A stretch of DNA of 62,662 nt from an uncultured Bacteroidales bacterium (lineage in GTDB: Bacteria; Bacteroidota; Bacteroidia; Bacteroidales; Muribaculaceae). The position numbers and the translations under genes are program-made. Positions 1 to 8,781 of this stretch are shown here, one piece after another (positions within the stretch are counted from its first letter, which is position 1; every line of letters begins with the position of its first letter). The DNA is taken from contig CADAFP010000024.1 of assembly GCA_902787185.1 (NCBI GenBank), forward strand, positions 1 through 62,662, given 5' to 3'. Under the pieces are notes generated by a model. It did not search any database, was not told where the DNA came from, and saw only the letters and a list, made by a program, of their open reading frames with translations.

Positions 1-357
1 TCCGAAACGAATTTCCTTGACCACGAGTTTGGTGGACTTGGCCTTCTGTTCCTTGGCGTGTTTGCGCTGTTGGAACTTGAACTTCTGGTAGTCCATCACT
101 CGGCACACGGGAGGCTCGGCTTGGGGCGCGATCAGGATGAGGTCCAGTTCCAGCCCTTCGGCAATCTTCAGGGCTTCCTCGATGGGATAGATGCCCTGCT
201 CCACGTTGTCACCCACCAGGCGCACCTCGCTCGCACGAATTTCATCGTTTATCGGGTTGGTGTCTTCTTTTTTGCCGCCCATTTGGCGATTGCGGCCTTT
301 GGGCCTGGTGGCATTGCTCGGGCGTTTAGGCCCGGGACGATACGGTTTTTTGTTCAT
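1..357 (-). CDS. infC: translation initiation factor IF-3, N-terminal part (cut by window edge)
   Basis: IF-3 binds the 30S subunit and controls start-codon selection. The visible 119 residues carry the conserved IF-3 N-terminal domain: [16 protein letters not shown] near residue 37, then [23 protein letters not shown]. The C-terminal domain lies beyond position 1. The ATG at 357 is immediately preceded by an in-frame TGA, so it is the only ATG start available upstream of the domain; the Arg/Lys/Pro-rich leader of about 35 residues before the domain is typical of Bacteroidetes IF-3. It lies 75 bp downstream of thrS on the same strand, matching the common thrS-infC-rpmI-rplT order. Confidence 0.95.
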   Translation of the reverse strand, partial: MNKKPYRPGPKRPSNATRPKGRNRQMGGKKEDTNPINDEIRASEVRLVGDNVEQGIYPIEEALKIAEGLELDLILIAPQAEPPVCRVMDYQKFKFQQRKHAKEQKAKSTKLVVKEIRFG

Positions 358-432
358 TCAGCAGTTTTACAATTGTTAGTATTATCGTGACAATCAAGCA
401 CTTCCATACGGCACACACCGCACGGAAGTGGC

Positions 433-2110
433 TTAAAAGTTGGTCATTTCTGCCACTTCGCGATTAATATCGGCCGCAAAGGTAGTAATTTTTTTCGAAC
501 CTTGATCACCTTCGCCCTGTTTTCTTATAGAAATTTCTTCACAGCTGGCCTCTTTTTCACCAACAATGAGGAGGTAGGGGATGCGTTTGAGCTCGTTATC
601 ACGGATTTTTCGGCCGATTTTCTCGTTACGGTCATCGACGATGGCGCGCACGTCGAGTTTGTTCAGTTCGTCAGCCACGTGGTGGGCATAGTCGTTGAAC
701 TTCTCGCTGATGGGAAGCACGACGCACTGGTCGGGAACCAACCACAGCGGCAGCTTGCCGGCGGTGTGCTCGAGCAGCACAGCGACAAAGCGCTCCAGCG
801 AGCCGAAGGGGGCGCGGTGGATCATCACGGGACGATGCTTCTGGTTGTCGGCACCGGTATATTCGAGCTGGAAGCGCTCGGGCAGGTTGTAGTCCACCTG
901 GATGGTACCCAGCTGCCAGCGGCGGCCCAGGGCGTCCTTGACCATGAAGTCGAGCTTGGGAACGCAGCGAGATCTGAGCCTCGTAGTTGAAGCCAAACAC
1001 CTTAAAGATAAACGAGATGATGTCCATCACACCGAGGAACTCCTGCTTCAGCTGGTCGGGGGTGCAGAACAAGTGGGCGTCGTCCTGGGTGAAGCTGCGC
1101 ACGCGCGTCAGTCCGTGCAGCTCACCACTCTGCTCATAGCGGTAAACGGTACCGAACTCGGCATAGCGGATGGGCAGGTCACGGTAGCTGCGGGGAGACG
1201 TCTTGTAAATCTCGCAGTGGTGGGGGCAGTTCATGGGTTTGAGCATGTACTCCTCGCCCTCCTCGGGGGTGGTGATGGGACGGAACGAGTCCTTACCATA
1301 CTTGGCATAGTGGCCGCTGGTCACATACAGCATCTTGTTGCCGATGTGCGGCGTGATCACCTGCTGGTAGCCATAGCGCTTCTGGATCTTGGCGAGCATG
1401 TCCTGCAGACGGTTGCGCAGCGCGGCACCCTTGGGCAGCCACAGGGGCAGACCCTGGCCCACGTTAGGCGAGAAGGCAAACAGCTCCATCTCCTTACCGA
1501 TCTTGCGGTGGTCGCGCTTCTTGGCCTCTTCGAGCAGCACCAGGTACTCGTCGAGCATCTTCTTCTTGGGGAAGGAGATGCCATACACACGGGTGAGCTG
1601 CGGGCGGGTCTCGTCACCGCGCCAGTACGCGCCGGCGAGCGACATCACCTTGATGGCCTTGATAGCGCCTGTCGAGGGGATGTGCGGGCCACGGCACAGG
1701 TCGGTGAAGTTGCCCTGGGTATAAGTGGTGATGTGGCCATCCTCGAGGTCGTTGATGAGCTCACACTTCAAATTCTGGCCCTTGTCGCCGAAGAACTTCA
1801 GTGCGTCGGCCTTGCTGATGTCGGCACGCACCACTTCCTCGTTCTTCTGGACGAGTTCCATCATCTTCTTTTCAATCTTGGCGAAATCAGCGTCGGTCAA
1901 GGGGTTGCCACCAGTGTCGATGTCATAGTAGAAACCGTTCTCGATGGCGGGGCCGATACCGAACTGCACCTTGGGGTACAGCTCCTGCAGGGCCTCGGCC
2001 AGCAGGTGTGCCGACGTGTGCCAGAAGGCGTGCTTGCCCTCGGCGTCTTCCCACTTGAAGAACTTGATATCGCCATCCATACAAATGGGGCGTGAGATAT
2101 CGCACAACAA
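433..2110 (-). pseudogene. thrS: threonyl-tRNA synthetase, disrupted by an internal deletion/frameshift and lacking the TGS domain
   Basis: ThrRS charges tRNA-Thr. The editing domain ([17 protein letters not shown]), the catalytic core with zinc-ligand motifs ([14 protein letters not shown]) and the C-terminal half ([28 protein letters not shown] to the anticodon-binding domain) are all clear. They lie in two frames: the first part ends in sense at about 962 after [10 protein letters not shown], and the second resumes at about 961 with PKLDF. Compared with the family, about 45 residues between these motifs are absent and the frame changes. The N-terminal TGS domain (about 50 residues) is also absent: the first possible start is TTG at 2110, and a good promoter lies only about 10 bp upstream of it. 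As written the enzyme cannot work. Either this is a decayed copy with an intact thrS elsewhere, or the assembly lost two pieces of an essential gene. Confidence 0.85.
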
Positions 2111-2120
2111 TTTTAAGGGA

Positions 2121-2151
2121 CAAAGGTACGAACTTTTTAATACAACTCAAA
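2121..2151 (-). promoter_or_regulatory. thrS: Bacteroidetes-type promoter for thrS-infC
   Basis: On the minus strand TTTG (2148-2151) is followed after 19 bp by TACCTTTG (2121-2128), a full match to the -33/-7 consensus. Transcription would begin near 2113-2116, leaving almost no leader before the TTG at 2110. This supports loss of the 5' coding part of thrS. Confidence 0.75.
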
Positions 2152-2570
2152 CAACAACGGCAACAATTTGAAGAGGAAGACAACAAATACTTAAAACAAA
2201 GGAATGTGCGCAATTTCTCAGGCAACAGGGACAAAATTGATGTCAATTCGTTGACAACACATCTTTGTCATTTTGTTGAAAAGCAATGGGGTGTTTTTAC
2301 CTCTCATTTTGCAACCAGTTGATTTTCAATACCGTCCTCGCTCGCAGCCAAACAAAACAGGTGCGGGGGGATTGATAATGAATGTTAAACGTATGTCAAA
2401 GACCTCCAGCGCAAAGGTACAAAACACAAGGATGGCCACACCATGATGAAACGCAAAAACAACTCAAACAACTAAAACAAAAATGACCAAGAATCATCCA
2501 CAAATCATCCCTGGCCATTCATATCATTACGTCTAAACTACTGTACCTATTGTCCCTAATAATCCAATCT
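2152..2570. other. AT-rich intergenic stretch without a gene
   Basis: No convincing coding frame. It holds a second -7-like TACCTTTG on the minus strand (2412-2419) without a clear -33 box, and one copy of a direct repeat (2481-2520) whose partner lies beyond the restriction gene at 6311-6337. Confidence 0.5.
2481..2520 (+). repeat. direct repeat, left copy, flanking the restriction locus
   Basis: AAATCATCCCTGGCCATTC at 2502-2520 recurs exactly at 6319-6337 in the same orientation. Both are preceded by ATGACCA (2483-2489 and 6311-6317); the left copy has a partial internal duplication (GAATCATCCA) between the two blocks. The copies bracket the frameshifted membrane gene and the restriction-modification gene. 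Confidence 0.7.
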
Positions 2571-3256
2571 TTATGAATTACTTTTCAACTCTTTAATTTT
2601 CTTACTTGTGCGGCAGTTTTGAAATATTTGAATTATCCCTATCATAATTGACACGAACAAGGCGATAATGGAATTGTTATAACTTGATTCTGACTTATTT
2701 AAATATTTGGTTACAAGTTGGTTTTTGTTTTTTAAGTCATCTGCTATTCTGTTCATGTCAAAGGAGACTTTATTATAATTTGAATCTAGTTTTTCTTGAA
2801 CATTCTGAAAATTATATCTTTGATTCTCTTCTAAATTATCAAATGGATTCTTTTTATCGTTTTCTTTGATTAACGATTCTATTGCATCAATATATGCAGT
2901 ATCCTTGGGTTCTGAACGAAATGTTCTATCTTGAGATCGTACAAAATTTTAGATAATGAATAGTCTTGTGCATAGTAATCATCTCCCTTGTTAGATATTC
3001 TAGATATTTTACGATTGTCATAAATGTGTTTTATACTGCTCAAATCATTACCTCCATTCTTTATGGTTTTTTCCATTTCTGTTTTAATAGTGGTTTTGTC
3101 AAAGCCGTACATTTTGGTTTCCGGATCCAATTTAGTCACTACAAATATAACAATCATTATCATAATTAACATGATTATTTTTTCAAACATATTCTTTATG
3201 ATATAATTTAACTCTGACTTGAATCTTGTTTTGATCTTTGATGTATCTATGCTCAT
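2571..3256 (-). pseudogene. putative two-TM coiled-coil membrane protein, frameshifted
   Basis: I do not recognise the family. The upstream frame (from ATG 3256) gives an N-terminal membrane segment (IIMLIMIMIVIFVV, about residues 27-40) and a charged region up to YSLSKILYD. It then ends after a short basic run at 2879. The -1 frame from about 2945 is open without a stop to 2571 and reads as a strongly hydrophilic helix (RSQDRTFRSEP, AIESLIKENDKKNPFDN, ENQRYNFQNVQEKL) closing with a second membrane segment (IIALFVSIMIGIIQIF). Joined, they form a protein of about 225 residues with a TM at each end. One missing base, near the A4T4 run around 2944-2951, would explain the break. The gene starts 45 bp downstream of the restriction-modification gene on the same strand and may be cotranscribed with it. 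Sequencing error or real mutation cannot be told apart. Confidence 0.5.
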
Positions 3257-3301
3257 AACTATGAAATTATTAATGTTATTATTGTTTATTTATTATTTTA
3301 T

Positions 3302-6085
3302 TTATTGTTGTTTGATTAGGTGGGAGTAGAGAGTGAAGAGGTGGGAGACTACTTCGGGCTCGGTCATTGTGGTGGGGAAGCCGTAGGCGGCCATGACGGC
3401 GCGATCGTTGGCGTCGTGGGCTTTGCGGAGTTCCGGGGGCATCGTCAATTCGTCGTACAGGTCAGCTAGACTGCTGTCGGGGTATAAAGCCCTTGCATCA
3501 AGGATGCCCTGGGCGGTCTGGGCGATGCGGTCGCGCTGTGCCTCAGTGACCTCTGGCCACGGGAAATTGTTGTACACCACGTCCTTGCTGTAACGGTAAC
3601 GCATCTCCAACCTGCCGCAGACAACCCTCATCCACGCCATGTGAACACTCGACTCCAGCACCCCGAAATGATACAACGACGCCTCAGGGATAATAAATAC
3701 CAAATCGCTTGCAAATGCCTCAGGTGTCATAAAGCCCATAGGGACATAATTACGTCGTTCTGATGATACTTTTGGCACGATAATGAAATTGCTATTGGGC
3801 ATATTCTCGACATGGAATCGTGTGGGGCGGTCGGCAAGTTTTCTTGTGCCCTCGCTCTTGCTGGCAAGGCGTAAATTGCGGACTGCTTCCATGCGCTTGA
3901 GGCAATGGGGCATACTGCGCAATTCGGCAGGGGTGCAGTCGCCTAACCATAGACAATATCGGGGCTTTTGGTGGATAAACTCGACAGAGCCGTACCATGG
4001 GCGGAAATACTGCTCTGATTTTGGCTCCAGTTGGATAAAGGCATCCATTTCCTCCTTCTCAAACAGGTAATTGCCGCCGTCAATGGGCTTGTTGCCGATG
4101 CCTATTTCAGGAATGTCACAAAGTGGCTTGCTGCGGCTCCCTACGAACACATCTGGTCCGTCAATCAGGTAGGCATTGATATGTTTGGCCTTGATAACCT
4201 TGTCGCCGTCAAACAATAATTTGTCCTTGTTGTCTTTCTTGTCTTCATAACTGAAGCCGATGATGACGCAGTGGACGTGGGCCTTAATGGCTGCCTCGCT
4301 GTCCCAGCGGAAAGTGCGGTGGGCAAAGTTGATGACGATGCCGTCCTGCATGAGTGGCTGCCACAGGTTGGCGACCTGCTCGCCCTGGGTTATACTGTTG
4401 GTCGAGACAAGTGCTGTGGCAATATCGGTACCGTGCATCATGTCGGCAGCCTTTTTGTACCAGCCGCACACATAGTCCATGTTGCCGATGTTCTTCCACT
4501 TCGCCCCAAATACGCTAATAAGGTCTTGTTTTTGCTCCGCAGTCGCCATTCTTGCTCCGATAAACGGGGGATTGCCCATGATGTAGTTAAGGTTTTCCTT
4601 GGGGACGATGGTGGACCAGTCGGTGCGCAGGGCGTTGGCCTCGTGGATGTTGGGGAAAGACTTGAGCGGCAGGAATTCGAGGTCGTGGGAGATGATGCGC
4701 TCAGTCTCGGCCAGCATCTGCGACTCGCTAATCCATAGGGCAGTGGTGGCGACAGTCACGGCAAAGTCGTTGATTTCGATGCCATAGAACTGGTGGATAT
4801 CCACCTTGACGGGATTGACAAAGTCGTCGCCGCCGATAAACATGGATTCACCCTCATAGAGGGCGCGGATCAGGCGGTTCTCAAGCCGTCGCAGCGACAG
4901 GTAGGTCTCGGTGAGGAAGTTGCCGCTGCCGCAGGCGGGGTCGAGGAAGGTGAGGCTTGCCAAGTGCTTCTGGAAGTCCAAGAGGCGTTTGCGGCGCTTG
5001 CTCACGACCTTTTCCTCGAGGATGTCATCGAGCTGATGGCGCAGGTCGTCAAGGAAGAGGGGGTCGATAACCTTGTGGATGTTCTCGACGCTGGTATAGT
5101 GCATGCCGCTGCTGCGCCGTGTCTCGGGGTTGAGGGTGCTCTCAAAGACGGCACCGAAGATGGTGGGCGAAATCTCGCTCCAGTCAAAGTCGAGCGAGGC
5201 GTGCTGCAGGAGCAGGTCACGGATTTCGTCGTTCAAGCGCGGAATCTCGATGTCGCCCTCGAACAGGCCTCCGCTGGCAAACGGGAAGGCGGCGAGGTCG
5301 TCCTGCAGATAGGGGTCGCGCTCGTCAAGCGGCGTGTTGAGGATTTTGAACAGACGGATAAGGGCATTGCGCATGTCCATTGTGTCGTAGCGGGCAAGGT
5401 AGTCATGGAACATGTCATGACGGCCAAAGATGCCCGCGTCCTCGCTGTAGAGGCAGAACACGAGCCTGACGCACAGCACGTTCAATGAGCGCAGCGACTC
5501 GGCATTGGTGGGGTCCTTGTATTCCTTGAGCAGGGCGTCATAGAGTTTGCCCACTATGGCTCCAGCCTGCATTGACACGCGCATCTCCCGCTCGAGGTGC
5601 TCTCTGCCTGTCTCGACAAGGAAACGCAGGCGGTAGTGCTCCTTACCCAGGTCGGCGAGGCGAATTTCAAAGGGCTCGCCGTTGGGGTTCTCCATGTCAT
5701 AGACGAGAAACGTCGAGAAATTGCAGGTCACAATCCATCGGGGGCGCTTGCTGTAAGGCAGGCCGGCACTGTAACGCTGCGCTTGCCTGAAAGGCGTGAG
5801 TGACGAGCCGTCGCTCTGCTTGATGGGCGCCCGCAGGTCCTTGCCCAGCGACTTCTGCTCAATCATGGTGTGGGTGCGGTCGATGTAGCCATCTATAAAA
5901 GACGTGTGGTCGAGCTGCACCTGGTCCTCAAAGGAGATGAACGTTGAGGGCTCCTCGATGCCGAACACCTCGGTCAGCAGTTCGGTCCAGAACAGCTGGC
6001 TTTCGCCCTTCTCATATCCCTTGCCCTCCCAGCGCTTTGCAAACTTGCTTGCGGCCTGTGCAATCTGTTTCTCGGTCTTGTTCAT
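3302..6085 (-). CDS. MmeI-like single-chain restriction-modification enzyme (type IIL/IIG)
   Basis: A 927-residue protein close in length to MmeI (about 919). Near the N-terminus is a nuclease motif: D65 in SFIDGYID and E76-Q-K78 in TMIEQKS, i.e. D-X10-EXK. A helical connector follows, then a gamma-class adenine methyltransferase: motif I FLDPACGSGNF (about residues 381-391) and motif IV NPPF (about 505-508), then a target-recognition region (PRYCLWLGDC, YRYSKDVVYNNFPWPE). In this family one polypeptide cuts DNA and methylates one adenine. The start is ATG 6085: the open frame extends 18 codons further upstream, but that stretch holds the gene's own promoter (-7 at 6109-6116). The protein is intact, so the system may be active. 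No separate restriction or specificity gene is nearby. Confidence 0.88.
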   Translation of the reverse strand: MNKTEKQIAQAASKFAKRWEGKGYEKGESQLFWTELLTEVFGIEEPSTFISFEDQVQLDHTSFIDGYIDRTHTMIEQKSLGKDLRAPIKQSDGSSLTPFRQAQRYSAGLPYSKRPRWIVTCNFSTFLVYDMENPNGEPFEIRLADLGKEHYRLRFLVETGREHLEREMRVSMQAGAIVGKLYDALLKEYKDPTNAESLRSLNVLCVRLVFCLYSEDAGIFGRHDMFHDYLARYDTMDMRNALIRLFKILNTPLDERDPYLQDDLAAFPFASGGLFEGDIEIPRLNDEIRDLLLQHASLDFDWSEISPTIFGAVFESTLNPETRRSSGMHYTSVENIHKVIDPLFLDDLRHQLDDILEEKVVSKRRKRLLDFQKHLASLTFLDPACGSGNFLTETYLSLRRLENRLIRALYEGESMFIGGDDFVNPVKVDIHQFYGIEINDFAVTVATTALWISESQMLAETERIISHDLEFLPLKSFPNIHEANALRTDWSTIVPKENLNYIMGNPPFIGARMATAEQKQDLISVFGAKWKNIGNMDYVCGWYKKAADMMHGTDIATALVSTNSITQGEQVANLWQPLMQDGIVINFAHRTFRWDSEAAIKAHVHCVIIGFSYEDKKDNKDKLLFDGDKVIKAKHINAYLIDGPDVFVGSRSKPLCDIPEIGIGNKPIDGGNYLFEKEEMDAFIQLEPKSEQYFRPWYGSVEFIHQKPRYCLWLGDCTPAELRSMPHCLKRMEAVRNLRLASKSEGTRKLADRPTRFHVENMPNSNFIIVPKVSSERRNYVPMGFMTPEAFASDLVFIIPEASLYHFGVLESSVHMAWMRVVCGRLEMRYRYSKDVVYNNFPWPEVTEAQRDRIAQTAQGILDARALYPDSSLADLYDELTMPPELRKAHDANDRAVMAAYGFPTTMTEPEVVSHLFTLYSHLIKQQ

Positions 6086-6108
6086 TAAAGCCGTTGGTTT
6101 TAAAGTAG

Positions 6109-6140
6109 CAAAGGTAGTGCAAGTCGAGCGGAGTGCCAAA
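6109..6140 (-). promoter_or_regulatory. promoter of the MmeI-like gene
   Basis: TTTG (6137-6140), 20 bp, TACCTTTG (6109-6116) on the minus strand. It lies 24 bp upstream of ATG 6085 and fixes that start. Confidence 0.75.
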
Positions 6141-6310
6141 CAAAAACTATATTTTTATTTTCAATCCCGAGACGCAGACTAACTTTGACGAAGCCAACAC
6201 ACATAGACACAACTCTGACAACAACTGAAACCTCTGAATTCAACTGAAGGCGTCAGCACTTTTTTTTAAAAACAACAATTACAATGTTGAACAACAGACA
6301 ACCAACACAA

Positions 6311-6337
6311 ATGACCAGAAATCATCCCTGGCCATTC
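6311..6337 (+). repeat. direct repeat, right copy, flanking the restriction locus
   Basis: Partner of 2481-2520: 19 identical bases (6319-6337) preceded by ATGACCA. The following 30 bases also resemble those after the left copy (both contain CTGTA and CCTAT blocks). Confidence 0.7.
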
Positions 6338-6400
6338 TTACATCAAAGATAACCCTCCTGTAGTTCCTATATCTATCAACTAAGCTAACCTTAAATTTTT

Positions 6401-6560
6401 GGCAATGATATAGCAGTTGGCCCATTTGTAGTTTTAACCGCCCTGCGGGCGGGAAATTAACCAAATTAATAATTTTAAAAATTTATTTTCTTCTAATTTC
6501 CCGTGCGTTAGCATGGTTATATGTGCCACATTCCATCGCAGGGTCAACTGCTATATCGTT
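6401..6560. repeat. noncoding nested inverted-repeat element A
   Basis: Outer arms 6404-6423 and 6541-6560 are complementary at 18 of 20 positions (core GATATAGCAGTTG). Inside them, AACCGCCCTGCGGGCGG (about 6435-6451) forms a perfect small hairpin, followed by GGAAATTA; the other side carries the mirrored TAATTTCCCGTGCGTTAGCATGGTTA (6494-6519). The same plan recurs at 21055, 32181 and 52323. It sits between the two divergent genes of the defence region. Confidence 0.6.
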
Positions 6561-6582
6561 CCTTAATTTTTATAAAGGGTTA

Positions 6583-6614
6583 TTTGGTGAAAAGTTGAGA
6601 ATCGATTAACTTTG
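6583..6614 (+). promoter_or_regulatory. promoter of the nuclease-like/TPR gene
   Basis: TTTG (6583-6586), 20 bp, TAACTTTG (6607-6614), 28 bp before ATG 6643. It is divergent from the restriction gene promoter. Confidence 0.75.
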
Positions 6615-6642
6615 CGGATAATAACAAAAAGAGGATTCTCAC

Positions 6643-8781
6643 ATGGCCAAGAATACTACAAAAATAGAGGATAAAGCCGTACGTGCTGTTGGGGATTATA
6701 TAGATGACTGTCCTAAATTGAAGTCTTATTGCCAGTCGAATGACAAGACCCCGGTTTGGGATGGAGACATCTTTATCTATAAAAGCGAGGAAGAGCATAA
6801 TGTGAAGAACATTTTTGCCCGTGTTCCTTTGCAGATTAAGGGGACAACCAACACCGAAGATGGTTTCTATCGGATTGAGCGTGAATACATTAAGGCCTAT
6901 CAAGCCGAAAGAGGTTGTGTGTTCTTTATGGTTCAAGAGGATAAGGAAACCTATAAGCCTATTAGGATCCTTTATGCCATGCTGGCGTTGGAGGATGTCA
7001 ATGCACTGCTGCAGCAAAAGACCCAAACCATCAAAATTGACTTGAAGGAAGTACCTGCCAACCCTCGAGATTTTGAAACGGAATTGATCAAGTTCGCGAA
7101 AAAAAGGAACAGAGAAATGATTGACAATCCTGCCCCAAAGGAAATAGCCTCCTTAGTAAAAAAGTTCAAAGAAATTGAGAAGCACCTGGATGAGGTAGAG
7201 GACAAAGGTGCTCGGATTGAGCTTAAATCATTCATTGACACCATCATAGGCTTAAAGAATGACGGAACAGTAGGTTGGCGTGATACATTTGTGCATCTTT
7301 CAAGAAAAGCACTCGACTTAGCAAGCAAGCATATCGAAGGGTACGATTTCCTTTACCTGCAACATGATTTAGGTCTATACCTCCATGAACAAAAACTCTA
7401 TCATCTGGTAGAGGATTACTATGTCCAATCTTTAAAGGAATTGCGTGAGCGTGCAACAGCTAATCCTGACGCTTTCTTGCCTGATGTGGCCATGACGCTT
7501 AACAACCTTGCGAACCTGCACAGCGACCTTAACCGATTCGAAATGGCGGAGAAAGAATTCAAGGAGGCGTTGGAAATCTATAGGGAACTGGCTAAAGCTA
7601 ATCCGGACGCTTTCTTGCCTGATGTGGCAACAACGCTCAACAACCTTGCAGCCCTGCACAGCGACCTTAACCGATTCGAAATGGCGGAGGAAGAATACAA
7701 GGAGGCGTTGGTAATACGACGGAAACTCGCTGAAGCTAATCCTGACGCTTTCTTGCCTGATGTGGCAACAACGCTTAACAACCTTGCAATTCTGCACTGG
7801 AACCTTAACCGATTCGAAATGGCGGAGAAAGAATACAAGGAGGCGTTGGTAATATATAGGAAACTCGCTGAAGCTAATCCGGACGCTTTCTTGCCTAATG
7901 TGGCAACAACGCTTAACAACCTTGCGAACCTGCACAGCAACCTTAACCAATTCGAAATGGCGGAGAAAGAATACAAGGAGGCGTTGGAAATATATAGGAA
8001 ACTCACTGAAGCTAATCCTGACGCTTTCTTGCTTTATGTGGCAGGAACGCTCAACAACCTTGCAGCCCTGCACAGCGACCTTAACCGATTCGAAATGGCG
8101 GAGAAAGAATACAAGGAGGCTTTGGAAATCTATAGGAAACTCGCTGAAACTAATCCGGACGCTTTCTTGCCTGATGTGGCCATGACGCTTAACAACCTTG
8201 CGAACCTGCATAGCGACCTCAACCGATTCGAAATCGCGGAGGAAGAATACAAGGAGGCGTTGGAAATACGACGGAAACTCGCTGAAGCTAATCCGGACGC
8301 TTTCTTGCCTGATGTGGCAACAACGCTTAACAACTTTGCAATTCTGCACAGCGACCTTAACCGATTCGAAATGGCGGAGGAAGAATACAAGGAGGCGTTG
8401 GGAATATATAGGAAACTCGCTAATGCTAATCCGGACGCTTTCTTGCCTTATGTGGCAACAACGCTTAACAACCTTGCAGCCCTGCACAACGACATTAACC
8501 GATTCGAAATGGCGGAGCTTGAATACAAGGAGGCGTTGGAAATCTATAGGAAACTGGCTAAAGCTAATCCTGACGCTTTCTTGCCTAATGTGGGGGGAAC
8601 GCTTTTCAATATAGCATTACTAAGAATGCGCGAGCATCGCAAAGATGAAGCTAAAAAGGCTTGTGAAGAAGCCCTTGAAATCTACAAAACAATGGCAAAA
8701 AAGGCTCCGCAAAAGTGGAACAAAAATGTCGATAAAGCGGAACAACTGCTTGATTTCATCAATGAAACAGAGAACAGTTGA
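6643..8781 (+). CDS. nuclease-like (DUF4365-type) domain fused to nine TPR repeats, putative defence protein
   Basis: 712 residues. The N-terminal 130 residues resemble DUF4365/PD-(D/E)XK-type nuclease domains: TPVWDGDIFIYKS supplies an acidic residue and VPLQIKG a Q-X-K core; FYRIEREYIKAY and GCVFFMV follow as in that fold. A charged helical linker runs to about residue 272. Residues 273-686 are nine consecutive 46-residue TPR units of the kinesin-light-chain style (NPDAFLPDVATTLNNLANLH, then LNRFEMAEKEYKEALEIYRK). The C-terminus is a short helical tail. TPR arrays bind peptides or proteins, so I infer a sensor-effector: TPRs recognise a partner and the N-terminal domain cleaves nucleic acid. 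It is divergent from an MmeI-like enzyme and has its own promoter. Catalytic activity and the DUF assignment are inferred from motif appearance only. Confidence 0.75.
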   Translation: MAKNTTKIEDKAVRAVGDYIDDCPKLKSYCQSNDKTPVWDGDIFIYKSEEEHNVKNIFARVPLQIKGTTNTEDGFYRIEREYIKAYQAERGCVFFMVQEDKETYKPIRILYAMLALEDVNALLQQKTQTIKIDLKEVPANPRDFETELIKFAKKRNREMIDNPAPKEIASLVKKFKEIEKHLDEVEDKGARIELKSFIDTIIGLKNDGTVGWRDTFVHLSRKALDLASKHIEGYDFLYLQHDLGLYLHEQKLYHLVEDYYVQSLKELRERATANPDAFLPDVAMTLNNLANLHSDLNRFEMAEKEFKEALEIYRELAKANPDAFLPDVATTLNNLAALHSDLNRFEMAEEEYKEALVIRRKLAEANPDAFLPDVATTLNNLAILHWNLNRFEMAEKEYKEALVIYRKLAEANPDAFLPNVATTLNNLANLHSNLNQFEMAEKEYKEALEIYRKLTEANPDAFLLYVAGTLNNLAALHSDLNRFEMAEKEYKEALEIYRKLAETNPDAFLPDVAMTLNNLANLHSDLNRFEIAEEEYKEALEIRRKLAEANPDAFLPDVATTLNNFAILHSDLNRFEMAEEEYKEALGIYRKLANANPDAFLPYVATTLNNLAALHNDINRFEMAELEYKEALEIYRKLAKANPDAFLPNVGGTLFNIALLRMREHRKDEAKKACEEALEIYKTMAKKAPQKWNKNVDKAEQLLDFINETENS
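7459..8700 (+). repeat. nine in-frame 138-bp tandem repeats inside the TPR gene
   Basis: Nine units of exactly 138 bp (46 codons) without any indel. Units 1-8 are nearly identical at DNA level and vary mainly at a few codons (for example LPDV/LPNV/LLYV/LPYV; YRK/RRK; ANLH/AALH/AILH). Unit 9 is diverged in its second half. The near identity points to recent amplification or gene conversion. Confidence 0.95.

Noticed and set aside
902-2095. 397-codon plus-strand open frame opposite thrS
   Set aside because: Antisense shadow of a GC-rich conserved gene; no recognisable protein and no promoter.
2152-2570. TGS domain of thrS in an upstream exon-like frame
   Set aside because: None of the three minus frames between 2110 and 2420 encodes a TGS-like sequence.
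2925-2955. Programmed -1 frameshifting in the membrane gene
   Set aside because: In the reading frame the run is TCT AAA ATT TTG, not a slippery X-XXY-YYZ heptamer, and no clear downstream structure is visible; a base loss is simpler.
3302-6139. Start at 6139 for the MmeI-like enzyme
   Set aside because: The extra 18 codons contain the -33/-7 promoter, so ATG 6085 is the real start.
7432-8487. Long minus-strand open frame opposite the TPR repeats
   Set aside because: It exists only because the 138-bp repeat is free of stops in that frame; it has no start context, and the plus frame has a promoter and a clear protein.
7459-8700. CRISPR-like regular repeats
   Set aside because: Units are 138 bp, contiguous, in frame and coding for TPRs; there are no spacers.
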